Shown here piece by piece: positions 11,301 through 19,740 of a DNA stretch of 64,000 nucleotides. The notes under the pieces are model-generated. The model saw only the letters and a program-made list of their open reading frames with translations. It made no database searches and was not told the origin of the DNA. Positions within the stretch are counted from its first letter, which is position 1. Each line of letters opens with the position of its first letter. The DNA comes from Tricholoma matsutake (Eukaryota > Basidiomycota > Agaricomycetes > Agaricales > Tricholomataceae). Both the position numbers and the translations under genes were made by a program. The stretch is taken from NCBI GenBank assembly GCA_026075535.2, contig AP026548.1:2170001-2234000 (forward strand), written 5' to 3'.

Positions 11301-12260
11301 TTACATGGACTTCCTGGTGCCTTCCTCTCGGATCGTGGCCCTCAGTTCATGGCGGAGTTCACTCGTGAGCTGTACCGACTCCTGGGGATCAAACTCCTCG
11401 CTTCAACTGCTTATCACCCACAAACTGATGGCCAGACGGAGCGAGTCAACCAGGAACTGGAGCAGTACATCCGCCTCTTTGTCAATGAACGCCAGGACGA
11501 TTGGGATGATCTCCTTCCTTTGGCCGAGTTCGGATACAACAACCATGTCCATGCTTCCACTCAACAGACCCCTTTCCTCTTAGACACTGGACGACATCCA
11601 CGCATGGGATTTGAACCTCGCCAAACTCCCTCACACATCGAGACAGTGAATGAGTTCACAGAACGCATGAGGGATAGCTTGGAGGAGGCAAGGGCAGCCT
11701 TAGCAAAGGCGAAGGACGACATGGCGCGATTTTACAACCAGCGCCACTCCCCAACCCCTCAGTACAAGGTTGGTGATCGAGTTTATCTTGACTCCAGTGA
11801 CATCTCCACTACACGTCCATCCAAGAAACTCGCTCATCGCTTCTTGGGACCTTTCCCCATTGTCAAGTGCGTTGGAACACATGCCTATCGTCTACGCCTC
11901 CCAGCCTCCATGTCCAGACTCCATCCCGTCTTCCATGTCGTCAAATTGCTTCCAGCTCCCCCAGATCCGTTCCCGGGACGCCATTCACACCCACCACCAC
12001 CACCTACAGTGATCGAGGGAGAACCCCAATATGAAGTCGAGTCAATCTTGGACAGCCGTTTGCGTCGAGGAAAACTCCAGTATTTGGTACATTGGAAGGG
12101 TTATGGGTATGAGGAGAACTCATGGGTCGAAGAGTCTGATGTAAATGCCCCTCGGTTAATCAAGGAATTCCACCGACGGCACACTGCTGCACCGCGTCGC
12201 ATTCAAGTCACGGACTTTGGTCGTATACGATTTCGAATGCATCGGGGCGATGCATCTTAG
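8316..12260 (+). CDS. pol: Gypsy copy 1 Pol (PR-RT-RNaseH-IN-chromodomain)
   Basis: Open from the stop at 8313 to 12260; about 1300 residues from 8358. Domain order: aspartic protease with LLDSGATG (about 8647-8670); reverse transcriptase with [18 protein letters not shown] and catalytic YLDD (about 9829); RNase H (VEADSSDF, TDHKNLEYF); integrase HHCC zinc finger (HHDSQIAGHPG to CRTCDLC); catalytic core D-D-E (SVDFVVE, SDRGPQF, ERVNQELE); and a C-terminal chromodomain ([19 protein letters not shown], about 12078-12134) that typically steers integration to heterochromatin. This order defines a chromovirus. No internal stop or frameshift was found, consistent with the matching LTRs. Confidence 0.95.
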   Translation, partial: AGSCRGAGFSYSQRVNRTPSLPVHNRFEVLSVESLENESISVTAPLSDPSKLAKDVPALPISPSTPRPKIKSWERKLPRKYIVASTPSAHSLNLAIELQTTDTGQILGVSALLDSGATGLFIDSHLVQQHRLNTRSLSRPIPVYNVDGSPNEAGAIREVADLVLRYKDHSERALFAVTQLGKQKAILGYPWLRDHNPEVDWRTGEVTMSRCPSRCRTCFTEARQERRGQKAAIRRTQKCRAGPLPIPEVELEGVPDLMPDSDDDDEDSEEVEEGDRIFYTAIRSSHEVCATSNISQRLAEAFHKNNAAKSSTNSLLPHLHEFEDVFSKESFDSLPARKPWDHAIELTPGATPSSCKVYPLSPEEQRQLDQFIDEHLASGRIRPSKSPMASPFFFVKKKDGSLRPVQDYRRLNNITVKNRYPLPLISELVNQLRGARYFTKLDVRWGYNNVRIKEGDEWKAAFRTNRGLFEPLVMFFGLTNSPATFQTMMNDIFHDLILEGVVCIYLDDILIFTRTVEEHRRITRLVLERLRRYKLYLRQDKCEFERTKIEYLGLIISEGQVEMDPIKVNGVTAWPTPTNKKEVQSFLGFINFYRRFIKDFSHHARPLFDLTGKEAWRWDNAQQEAFEKLKEMVTSAPILTFADDSRPFRVEADSSDFATGAVLSQQSPEDQKWHPVAFYSKSLSAVERNYEIHDKEMLAIMRALEEWRHFLEGAQHKVEIWTDHKNLEYFMTAKKLNRRQARWSLYLSRFDFSLHHRPGRSMGKTDALSRRADHGDGSGDNQNIVLLQPDLFTIRALEGIVPQGEERDILRDIRRANRSGLHEDVVARAVKELRKGSTLSLRAAEWAEKEDLLYFRDRIYVPNDPDLRRRIISQHHDSQIAGHPGRWKTLELTSRNYWWPQMSRLIGQYCRTCDLCLRTKVPRRKPIGELHPLPVPESRWDVVSVDFVVELPESNGFDAVMCTVDSVGKRAHFIPTHTTVSALGAARLYLHHVWKLHGLPGAFLSDRGPQFMAEFTRELYRLLGIKLLASTAYHPQTDGQTERVNQELEQYIRLFVNERQDDWDDLLPLAEFGYNNHVHASTQQTPFLLDTGRHPRMGFEPRQTPSHIETVNEFTERMRDSLEEARAALAKAKDDMARFYNQRHSPTPQYKVGDRVYLDSSDISTTRPSKKLAHRFLGPFPIVKCVGTHAYRLRLPASMSRLHPVFHVVKLLPAPPDPFPGRHSHPPPPPTVIEGEPQYEVESILDSRLRRGKLQYLVHWKGYGYEENSWVEESDVNAPRLIKEFHRRHTAAPRRIQVTDFGRIRFRMHRGDAS

Positions 12261-12271
12261 AGAGGGGGTGA

Positions 12272-12574
12272 TGTAAGGGGACTAGGGGGGTGCCCTGTGT
12301 GTTTTTCCTATTTTTTATAGGCGGAGTACCCCTTCCGACACATACCCCTTGGTATGATGTCATTCGGCGGCCTTGATCTGCCTATCTCCGCCTTTTTCTA
12401 TTTTTAGGTTATATTTGATTTTTGTCGTCTTCACATATACTGGGCATCAGCAAGGGGATCCTTAGAGTTTTCTCTTCGGATTTCCCTTTGCTAGGTGCGC
12501 CCCCAATGCCTGTATTATGTAGTATAATTTTAACTTCGGATTTCCCTTTGCTAGAGGCTTAGGTTGCCCTTATA
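12272..12574 (+). repeat. Gypsy copy 1 3' LTR
   Basis: 303 bp; no difference from the 5' LTR was seen on side-by-side reading. It is preceded by the polypurine tract at 12261-12271 and followed by GACAC (12575-12579). Confidence 0.93.
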
Positions 12575-12586
12575 GACACACAATGC

Positions 12587-12683
12587 GGCCCAAACAATGT
12601 GAATCATTGTTTGGGCCAATAGTAAGTTTTTTGTTTTATTTCTTGTTTTTGTGATTTGACTAATCGTATTTCTTCTTTTTCAG
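12587..12683 (+). repeat. Palindrome plus intron-like module (best copy)
   Basis: Perfect 13-bp arms GGCCCAAACAATG (12587-12599) and its complement (12605-12617) around a 5-base loop. They are followed by GTAAGT (12622-12627), a T-rich stretch, a CTAAT branch-like site and CAG at 12681-12683: a 62-bp segment with every hallmark of a small fungal intron. The sequence after the CAG (GTTCTAATCTACTGGTAACA) recurs after the other copies. Splicing is not proven. Confidence 0.6.
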
Positions 12684-12858
12684 GTTCTAATCTACTGGTA
12701 ACAATGGTAGACAACACCTAATGATGTGCACCCAATGGTGCCATGTCATCCAGGTGCAAGTAAGTTTTTTTTTTCTTTCATTTCTTTTCATAAACTATTT
12801 CCTATCAGAAAACTTGGACTCCTAGGAGTCCAATAGGAATCTGTGGGGGAGTGTAAAG

Positions 12859-13618
12859 TACTGCTGTTGCATATGGTCCTGTCTCCTCGATGACCAGACA
12901 TGACTGGGAAACCCTTTTGGAAATTCTTGCAGATCTTCTTGAGATGGAACCATCTTTTCTTCCTAAGCATACTTTTGAGTAGTGATGGCTCAAACCGGCA
13001 AATTCTGCTTGGCTCCCACTATGCACTGATGCTGGCTATGTGTCCCTTCTCAAGCAGTTGAAGGCTCCTCCTCAAATGTCTCTAGTACATATATCATCAT
13101 TTGGATGGCTGAGCCAGTCAAGAAACCTGTTGATCCCAGCATGGTAACATTCTTAACTCTTGTGGTGAACCAAAGTGATACATTTTCCTAGTCTTGGTCA
13201 TCTACCACTGGTTCTGGCTCTGCTCCTCCTGCTCTGGATGAGTATGAATCAAGTGATGAAGATGATCACAAGAGAAAGAAGGTACAGCAGAGATTCATGA
13301 TTTTTATCATACTCTCACAGATAGGTTTTTAGCCTTGGTTCGATGATGGTTTGGCTGAAATTATTGCTGAACTTGAAGAGAAGTATCATGCAGGGATTTG
13401 TTCTGATCATCCCAATGTTGAATGCTTCCATCACTGACAAACAAATCAGCACTTTATTCTTGATCATACCAAGAAAACTGTCTGGGCTGTGCAAATTGTT
13501 AGTGTGCTTTCATGAACATCATATATATATATATTGACTGTATGTTTAGTATGTTGGAAAAGCATCACTTCTTGCACCACCCCTTGGATCAACTCATTTC
13601 AACTCCAAGAAAGCTTCC
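12859..13618 (+). pseudogene. Unidentified Pro-rich gene, block 2 of 3
   Basis: Continues the gene interrupted at 6195. Short coding-like stretches in changing frames include MTRHDWETLLEILADLLEME (about 12892-12951), an acidic/basic stretch DEYESSDEDDHKRKK (about 13237-13281), and FDDGLAEIIAELEEKYHAG (about 13339-13395). Several stops lie between them. The gaps may be introns or decay. The block ends where a hAT-like element inserts at 13627. No family recognised. Confidence 0.4.
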
Positions 13619-13626
13619 TGATTACC

Positions 13627-14519
13627 TAAGGTATGACATGGGTATGGGTAAACCTGTGATAATGTGGTCATGGGTATGCTTGGGTACAGGTATGGGTCCC
13701 AGATTGCTGTACCTGGGCAAACCCATACCCTTTTCCACGGGTTTACAGGTATCTGGGTACCAAAATTCTGATCAGGTGAGTAATCATATGACCTTGTTTA
13801 TTCACTTCTTATCCTTTCATTCTGGGTGACAATGGCCACATCACATAGGAAATGGGCCCAAACAACGTCTATCATCATTTGGGCCCTAGGTATTCTTATA
13901 TCTTTCATTCTAGTCTAACTAACTAATATTTTGATTTGATTTTTAGATTCTAATAGTGATATAACAATGGAGCAACACATGTCAACAGCACCCCCCCACC
14001 ACCGTTGTGAGCCTCTGCTCACAAGGTGGACAACAACAGGATGGTACCGGCAACAAACAATAAATGACACACCACCCACCCCCAGCCTCATGAGCAACTG
14101 CTTGTGGGGTGGATAGCAGGTGGAATGGTGACAACCACCAGGAGGATCTGCAACAGCACCCCCAACTGCCACCATGAGCAACTGCTTGTGGGGTGGAAAC
14201 AGGGTGCAATGAGGATGGGGACAACGAGAAGGCACCCCCCCCCTCTCGCTGCAAATGTGACCAGGGGGGGGGGTTCGTTCTGTTCTCAGTGATGACAGCC
14301 CCCCCCCCTCACTCCAAATGTGAGAGGGGGGTGTTTTTATTATGTATATATATTAATATATTATTAAAATATGTAATTGTGTCAAAACCCATGAATAATC
14401 ATGGTGACCAGTAGAAACCTGCAATAAACACCACCCCCCTACCTGTGCAGGTATGGTGTTCGTGGGTATGGGTATGGGTACAAAAAAATATACCTGGGGG
14501 TTACCTGTGTCACACCCTA
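13627..14519. mobile_element. hAT-like non-autonomous element (TAAGGTATGACATGGGTA ends)
   Basis: 893 bp with inverted ends TAAGGTATGACA and (complement of the right end) TAGGGTGTGACA. Flanks TGATTACC and CAATTACC agree at six of eight bases, the two differences being transitions, so they look like an aged 8-bp target duplication. The interior carries GGGTAYCC-rich subterminal repeats, a palindrome/intron-like module (13854-13950), three units with the YPPHKQLLM-coding palindrome (minus strand, 14000-14200), and two G/C-clamped hairpins (14235-14335). No transposase. Confidence 0.65.
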
Positions 14520-15136
14520 CAATTACCTCCAGCCACAGCTCCAAATACACCAACCCCAGCATTACCTGCCAATCCTCCTGTAACCCCTACTAATGCTCCA
14601 CTGCCAGCTGGGGCCTTTCCTTCACCACACCATGGTTCACCGCTCCCTGGGGCCCATCCTCCTTTCATGTATCCATACCCATATCCTCCACCCATGCCAC
14701 ATGGCTATCCTGCTCCATTTTTCAATCCATCAGGTGTGTACAAGGTGGCCTGATGCACAGCAGTGTGGGCAGTGCAAGGCTGCCAGAAACAAAAGCAGAG
14801 GGAGTTGGGTTTGAAGTGTGGAAAATGGTCAGATGGTTGTGGGTTCTAATCAGACAAGGAACAGATCATGACAGACTTCAGGAGATCACACAATGAACAG
14901 GAATCCTCACTCCTCTCCTCCTCCCATGGGTGGTTCACTTGAGGACTTTTGTACCAGATATAATCTTGGAGACACAGTTTGGGCATGACTGGAGGATCTT
15001 AGATTTGAGGTTGGTGATGATCTTTCAGCTGTAAAGGAGGCTCACTGGGAGCGTGTTGGGTTTGCACCTCTCACATGGGGTCAAGTTCTGAAGGCCTACC
15101 ACAAGTAGAAGAAGTTCCTGCAGGATGAGTAGGTTT
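14520..15136 (+). pseudogene. Unidentified Pro-rich gene, block 3 of 3 (compact C-terminal domain)
   Basis: A Pro-rich segment (PPMPHGYPAPFFNPSG region, ending about 14740) is followed after a non-coding gap by a well-preserved block at about 14935-15130. That block contains SLEDFCTRYNLGDTVWA, then LEDLRFEVGDDLSAV and WERVGFAPLTWGQVLKAYHK. The length and spacing of hydrophobic residues suggest a small all-helical, SAM-like domain; this is inference only. In-frame stops (near 14986, 15107 and 15118) replace likely Arg/Tyr codons. The gene ends at TAG near 15130. It could be a transposon-associated protein, since its copies attract insertions here. Confidence 0.45.
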
Positions 15137-15479
15137 GTAGTTTACTGATTTACTACATATACCCTTTTAGTGTTATATTCTCTTGTGTTATATTCTCTTG
15201 TTCATTGTAATTTTCCACACCTCATGTACATAGCAGTTTTCTACATCTCATAGTTATCATGCCTTCATTGCATTTTTTGAAGCCACTTTACTATTCTAAT
15301 ACATCTGTTTTTGTTGTAGTGGATGTGTGAAATAATGCTGAGATTTACAGATAACCTGAATTATGAAACCAGGCTCAAGCCATCTCTGCAGTGACACAAC
15401 CACATACCTCTAACAAGTCCAATTCAGGTGTCTCACTGTCCATCATGTGTCTCCAATTTCTTCTAATCCATGCCTTGAC
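15137..15479. other. No gene seen
   Basis: AT-rich downstream sequence with a tandem duplication of TTATATTCTCTTGTG (about 15170-15200). No motif recognised. Confidence 0.5.
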
Positions 15480-15850
15480 TAGCAAATCTCCAAGTCAAAC
15501 ACTGAATATATATTGTGGTAAATGACTGTAGCGATCACCATGGACAAAATCAGCAGGAATTGTGGCACATTGTCCATGGGGTGCTTGCCCATATCTTCAG
15601 AAAATCATGCAGTCATCCTTGCTGGACTCATTGATGGTTATATGATCATTGTAGTGACAAGATGATCACATATAAAATCCCACCACTTCTGCCAAGCCTC
15701 CTCATCCTGCTCTGCAGCTGCCTTCTGAAACATTTTGTAAGTAAGTCCAGCATCTCTGATAAGCACATGAAGTGCAGTTCAAGACATCCCAGTATCATGT
15801 GTGACAGCAATCCAATCCCGGATCTCATCCAAATACATTTCCAGGGAGTC
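15480..15850 (-). pseudogene. Tc1/mariner-type transposase fragment
   Basis: Minus-strand frames read in order LEMYLDEIRDWIAVTHDTGM, TALHVLIRDAGLTYK, then INESSKDDCMI, a stop, and RYGQAPHGQCATIPADFVHG. The helix-turn-helix tail followed by the (D)ESSKD block and YGRAPxGxRA-like block matches the first catalytic aspartate region of Tc1/mariner (DDE) transposases, with Asp replaced by Asn here (INESS). Only the middle of the protein is left, with stops and frameshifts. It is directly joined to Gypsy protease sequence at about 15860. Confidence 0.6.
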
Positions 15851-15859
15851 TTGCAGTGT

Positions 15860-16990
15860 AATGCCAGAAAGATCTGCTGGGTTCAAGGATTGAGCAGAGT
15901 GGGCAGATAATCCTTCTGGAGCAAAGGTCATCTGGAAGGCTGCTGCCCCAGGACGTTTGCTAGTGCATGCATACACAGCAGCATTGATAAACAAAATGTC
16001 AGGAGGAGAAAACTTAGGTGGAACAGGGGGTTCTAAAGGTGTGGGTGAATCACAGGTTTCTACCAGAAAGTTCAGGGACAAGGGTGATATCTGGGGTGCT
16101 GGACCTCTATGATCTGCAGAGTGGAAAGTGATTTGGCTTGAAGACCAGTCAATCAATGGATTGTATTGCTTCAGCCAGTTATGACTGAGTATGGCAGAAC
16201 AGGAAGAGTCGAGCAAGGTTACATAAAATGACAGATTGAACATTTCACCGGTAGAGAAGGTGACCAGAAGTTGGATGACTTGAGTTATGGTGGAGTTGCA
16301 AGAGCCATCAAAGAGCCGTAATCTGATCAGGTTAATGGATTTCCTGCTGAGTTGGTTATTCAACACAAAAGAGGAGTCAAGGAAGCAATGGGAGGAACCA
16401 GAATCAATAAGAGTTCATACAGGAGTGGATTTGTCAGGAATGGTTAAAAGAGTGGTTAGGGAGTCAGGGTTGGAAAGAGCAGACATGTTCAGATGAACAT
16501 AGGCAGCCAAATGGGTAAGGTCAATGCAACCCTCAGCCCCAATGACTGTATCCTGAGGGTTGCGGACTATTTTTCTGAGTCCACAGAGTCGGGAATAATA
16601 GCAGAAGTGTGGGCCTTTGCAGCTTTGGATTTTGGGCAGTTTCCTGCTACGTGCCCTTCCTCACTGCAGTAGAGGCAAAGTTGTTCTCTCATGTGACCTT
16701 CTCATTCCTCCCCAGTAAGCTTGCCATTCTTCCCCAACTTGTTGGAGATGGATGGCTTGGGCTTGTCCCGGGGAGTGTTCTTTGTTGCAGAAGACTGCTG
16801 GTTGGAGGTGTTACTGTGGGTGGAGTTTGAAGAGGATTGGTTGGTAGACAGGGAAGGACTTTGGAAGTGTCCTTCCAGCCAGGGTTTAAAAAGTTACTGG
16901 AATTCTTTGTTTCAAGGCAGGATTCATCCTCTTGCATCCAGTAGATGTCGTCACTGTGGTTGGATGGATGTGGTTCTGATTGGGCGAGGA
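15860..16990 (-). pseudogene. Gypsy-type gag/protease fragment (second Gypsy family)
   Basis: Minus-strand order: Ser/Thr/Pro-rich gag tail, CCHC knuckle CLYCSEEGHVAGNC (about 16645-16690), KSKAAKAHTSA linker, retropepsin LIDSGSSHCFLDSSF (about 16375-16420), then the protease C-terminal part (LDSSCSAILSHNWL, YNPLIDW). A long open stretch covers 15779-16366. Protease and knuckle sequences differ clearly from the family at 6774, so this is a different Gypsy lineage. RT and integrase are absent. Confidence 0.75.
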
Positions 16991-16999
16991 ACAGTTCTT

Positions 17000-17195
17000 G
17001 ACAAGGTCCTTGGACAGATGTGTGGTGGAGATGTCACTGGAGTCAAGATAAACTCAATCACCAATCTTGTACTGAGGGGCCAGAGAATGGCATTGATTGT
17101 AAAAGCATGCCATGTCATCCTTTGCCATTGCTAAGGCTGCCTTTGCCTCCTCCAAGCTATCCCTCATGTGTTCTGTAAACTCATTCACCATCTAA
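17000..17195 (-). pseudogene. pol: Short Gypsy pol fragment (integrase C-terminal region)
   Basis: The minus strand encodes VNEFTEHMRDSLEEAKAALA, YNQCHSLAPQYK and VYLDSSDIST, closely matching the post-integrase segment of the Gypsy at 6774 (about 11640-11820). One stop replaces the Arg after GD. It is fused directly to the second family's gag fragment, a chimera probably made by deletion or template switching. Confidence 0.7.
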
Positions 17196-17204
17196 ATAAC
17201 TAAA

Positions 17205-17424
17205 CTATATGTACTTAGATCAAGTATAGTAGGTAGACCAACCTTGGTTAGAACTGGTTAGAACCAGTTTTAATCGACTTTCAATAATTATTCAAATCAA
17301 TGCAACCATAACTGATGGGATGAGTAAATGAGAGCAACTGCAACCACAAAACAACTGAACTGCAGTTCAGTTTGGTTTGGTTCCGGTTTTTTTCCGGTTG
17401 TGTGGACTGGACCTTCAAACACTA
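17205..17424. mobile_element. Partial hAT MITE (TAGTGTTTAAAGGTCC family, one end)
   Basis: The right end GGACTGGACCTTCAAACACTA (17404-17424) matches the ends of MITEs at 48465-49039 and 54738-55582. The interior has the family's alternating GGTTxxAACC and CTGCAGTTCAGTTT motifs. The left end and target duplication are not identifiable. Confidence 0.6.
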
Positions 17425-18107
17425 GCTGCAAGGCAGCTGGAAAAATTGACCAGATCCACCCAGACATCCAATGTTCCCCTGCTTTGAGCTCAGCTCTTAA
17501 CACCCACACCCAGAAGGAAACAGTATAACACTTCCTTCATTCTTATCTTCAATATCTCCATCCTCTTCCTCTTGGGTGCTCATCACTTACACCACTTGAT
17601 ATCATCCTATTTCCTCCTTGCTTTTCACATTACTTCACTTTATCTAGTGTCAGTGAGGTTTGGATTATTCTGCACCTGAGTTATTACATATTAGTTATAT
17701 CATATCATAAGTATTACCTTGGTGAAGTTTAGATGTGAGCTGGGGAAGGTTTTAATGCTGGTGTTGGGTTCTGAGCAATTCAAGCCTAATAATAATAGTG
17801 AGGCAGGCACAAGATCACTCACTATTATTAAGCTTGTAATGTGGGAAGGTCAGGTGTGCCACCCCCTTTACCAAGTAAGGTGACTGAAACTAAATATTTT
17901 GAGTGGACCAAAATGAGGGTTTTTCTAGTTTATCACCTGAAAGGTCCAATTTCATCACTTCACTAGAAACTATTGTTTTCGGCAAAGTTTTCAATTGATC
18001 TGAAAACTTCTTGTTCCCGATGTGTCACAAACGCACATCGCAGACTTGTTGCAGATTGGCATTTACCGATCAATGTACTGGGTGTAAGATAACATGTTAT
18101 CTGACAC
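17425..18107. other. No gene seen
   Basis: Unique-looking AT-rich DNA left of the second Gypsy copy. It holds no coherent reading frame. The last five bases, GACAC, are the Gypsy target duplication. Confidence 0.5.
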
Positions 18108-18469
18108 TGTAAGGGGACTAGAGGGTGCCCCACGTGCTTCTCCTATTTTTTATGTTCGTCCTATATTTTTTCTCGCCTCGTTTCCTTCTATTCTTCATTT
18201 TCTATGATTTTCCCTTATTTTATTACTAATTTCCCCTTCTACTGCATTTGTGCATGTTGACAGTTTTATATTTAGAGACGGAGTACCCTTCCGACATCTA
18301 CCCCTTGGTATTACGTCATGCAGTGGCCTTGATCAGCCTATCTCCGCCTTTTCTATTTTTAGTTATTATTTGATTTTTGCAGTTTTCACATATACTGGGC
18401 ACTGGCAAAGGGATCTTTAGAGTTTTCTCTTCAGATTTCCCTTTGCTAGAGGCTAAAGTTGCCCTTACA
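18108..18469 (+). repeat. Gypsy copy 2 5' LTR
   Basis: 362 bp, ending GCCCTTACA. Compared with the 3' LTR it lacks about 61 bp lying between two copies of GGATTTCCCTTTGCTAG, so a slippage or recombination deletion between direct repeats explains the difference. Confidence 0.9.
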
Positions 18470-18500
18470 GTAGAAAACTCTCTCTTAAGGCCCGAAAATC

Positions 18501-19740
18501 GTGAATGCGCTGCCCAATATAGGCAGGTACAGAGTGGACGACGCTTCCCAAAGCTCCACAGACTCCCTACACACCGTTCCCGACAGTCCCACCTTTAGTG
18601 CGCCACCATTTTTGCCAAACATGCCCCCTAGCGCTATGGACGCATCAGAGCGCCTCGACACGCTTGAAAGTGATGTTACTGGAATACATGCACAAATCGA
18701 TTCACTTAAATCTACGATCAAAAACTTTGTCAGAACACTTCAGACCAGCTCCATGACTAATATTTCCCCCATTGCGACTCCAAGCACACCCAACAATGAC
18801 GCGCCGCCAAACGCACCCAAGGAGTGCGCCCAGATCAAACTGTCCCCCCCCGCTGAATTTAATGGCACGCGTGCACAGGGGCATGCATTCCTTAACTCCT
18901 GTGAGTTGTATATCAGTCTCCAGTCGCATCAATTCGTCGATGAAGCTGCAAAGATTTATTGGGCCTTCACATACATGAAATCTGAGCATGCCTATCTCTA
19001 CGTGGACTGTATTCTGTGACAAATCAAAGAACTCGGTTCTCTACCTTTCTCCACTTGGGGTGACTTTTGAGCAGAGTTCATATGCCACTTTTGTCCCCTC
19101 AATGAACACCACCGAGCAGTGACACAACTTGAGTCATCCTTGTACCACCAGGCATGTCGATCTGTGGATGATTATATCGATGAGTTTAAAGACTTGGTGG
19201 ACATGGCAGGATATGGGGGTGGGCTACCAGTAGTGGTGAAGTTCCAACGAGGCCTCAACCAGGAGATTCAGGACCAGATTGCACAGATGTTCGAAGGACA
19301 TCTGGCAGACAATGATATCTATGCTTGGTATGAAGCTGCTTCCCTCTGTGATGAGAACCGACTCACAAATGTGGTGTTCAATGCTGCATTCCGGGCTCCA
19401 ACTACCACTCCCACATCCCACATCTTCAATTGAACCCTCCCCCAATGCAACCCTATTCCCATCCGTCAAACTCCTGCACCAGTCGTCAATGTTCCAGTAC
19501 CAATGGATGTCAATGCAGCCCATAGCTGCGCACGCAGGTTAAACCTCTGCTACCGCTGTGGGGAAACTGGACATATGGCTGGAGCATGCCCCCATCGTCA
19601 GGATATCTGCATGCTCACTCCTGAGGGGTGAGATGAACTCCTCCAGGACCTGTTGGCGCTTGTAGATGTCGAGGAAGTGAAGGGTCAGGTTGTAGAGGAG
19701 GTCAAATTAGAGGGTGTAGAGGAGCAGGATTTTTCTACTC
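18501..19740 (+). pseudogene. gag: Gypsy copy 2 gag remnant
   Basis: Aligns along its length with the intact Gag at 7243-8361. Stops at 19017-19019, 19068-19070, 19431-19433 and 19629-19631 replace Arg codons of copy 1; the last three are plain CGA-to-TGA changes. The CCHC knuckle survives as CYRCGETGHMAGAC (about 19550-19591), with the spacing C-x2-C-x4-H-x4-C retained. Confidence 0.9.

Larger units (their letters stand above)
6774..12574 (+). mobile_element. Ty3/Gypsy chromovirus copy 1, full length and apparently intact
   Basis: A 5801-bp LTR retrotransposon bounded by two 303-bp LTRs that I read as identical, and by a perfect 5-bp target duplication GACAC (6769-6773 and 12575-12579). It has intact gag and pol, a polypurine tract AGAGGGGGTGA (12261-12271), and a primer-binding region just inside the 5' LTR. 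Its CpG content is far higher than that of copies 2 and 3. LTR identity and open frames imply a very recent insertion that may still be competent. Confidence 0.95.
6197..12856. mobile_element. TTACACT-family TIR element, copy B (with nested Gypsy)
   Basis: It begins TTACACTCCCCCAC (6197) and ends in the inverse ending AGTGTAA (12850-12856); the terminal match extends through ATTCCTAT. Without the Gypsy insertion it is about 850 bp: TIR, minisatellite, tRNA-like module on the minus strand, CCACC-rich block (6590-6768), [Gypsy], palindrome (12587-12617), intron-like segment (12622-12683), short tail, minisatellite, TIR. It interrupts a Pro-rich gene. No reliable target duplication is seen. Confidence 0.6.

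Noticed and set aside
6195..12858. CACTA-superfamily assignment for the TTACACT elements
   Set aside because: Ends read CACT..AGTG, but no direct 3-bp duplication or CACTA transposase was found, so the superfamily is left open.
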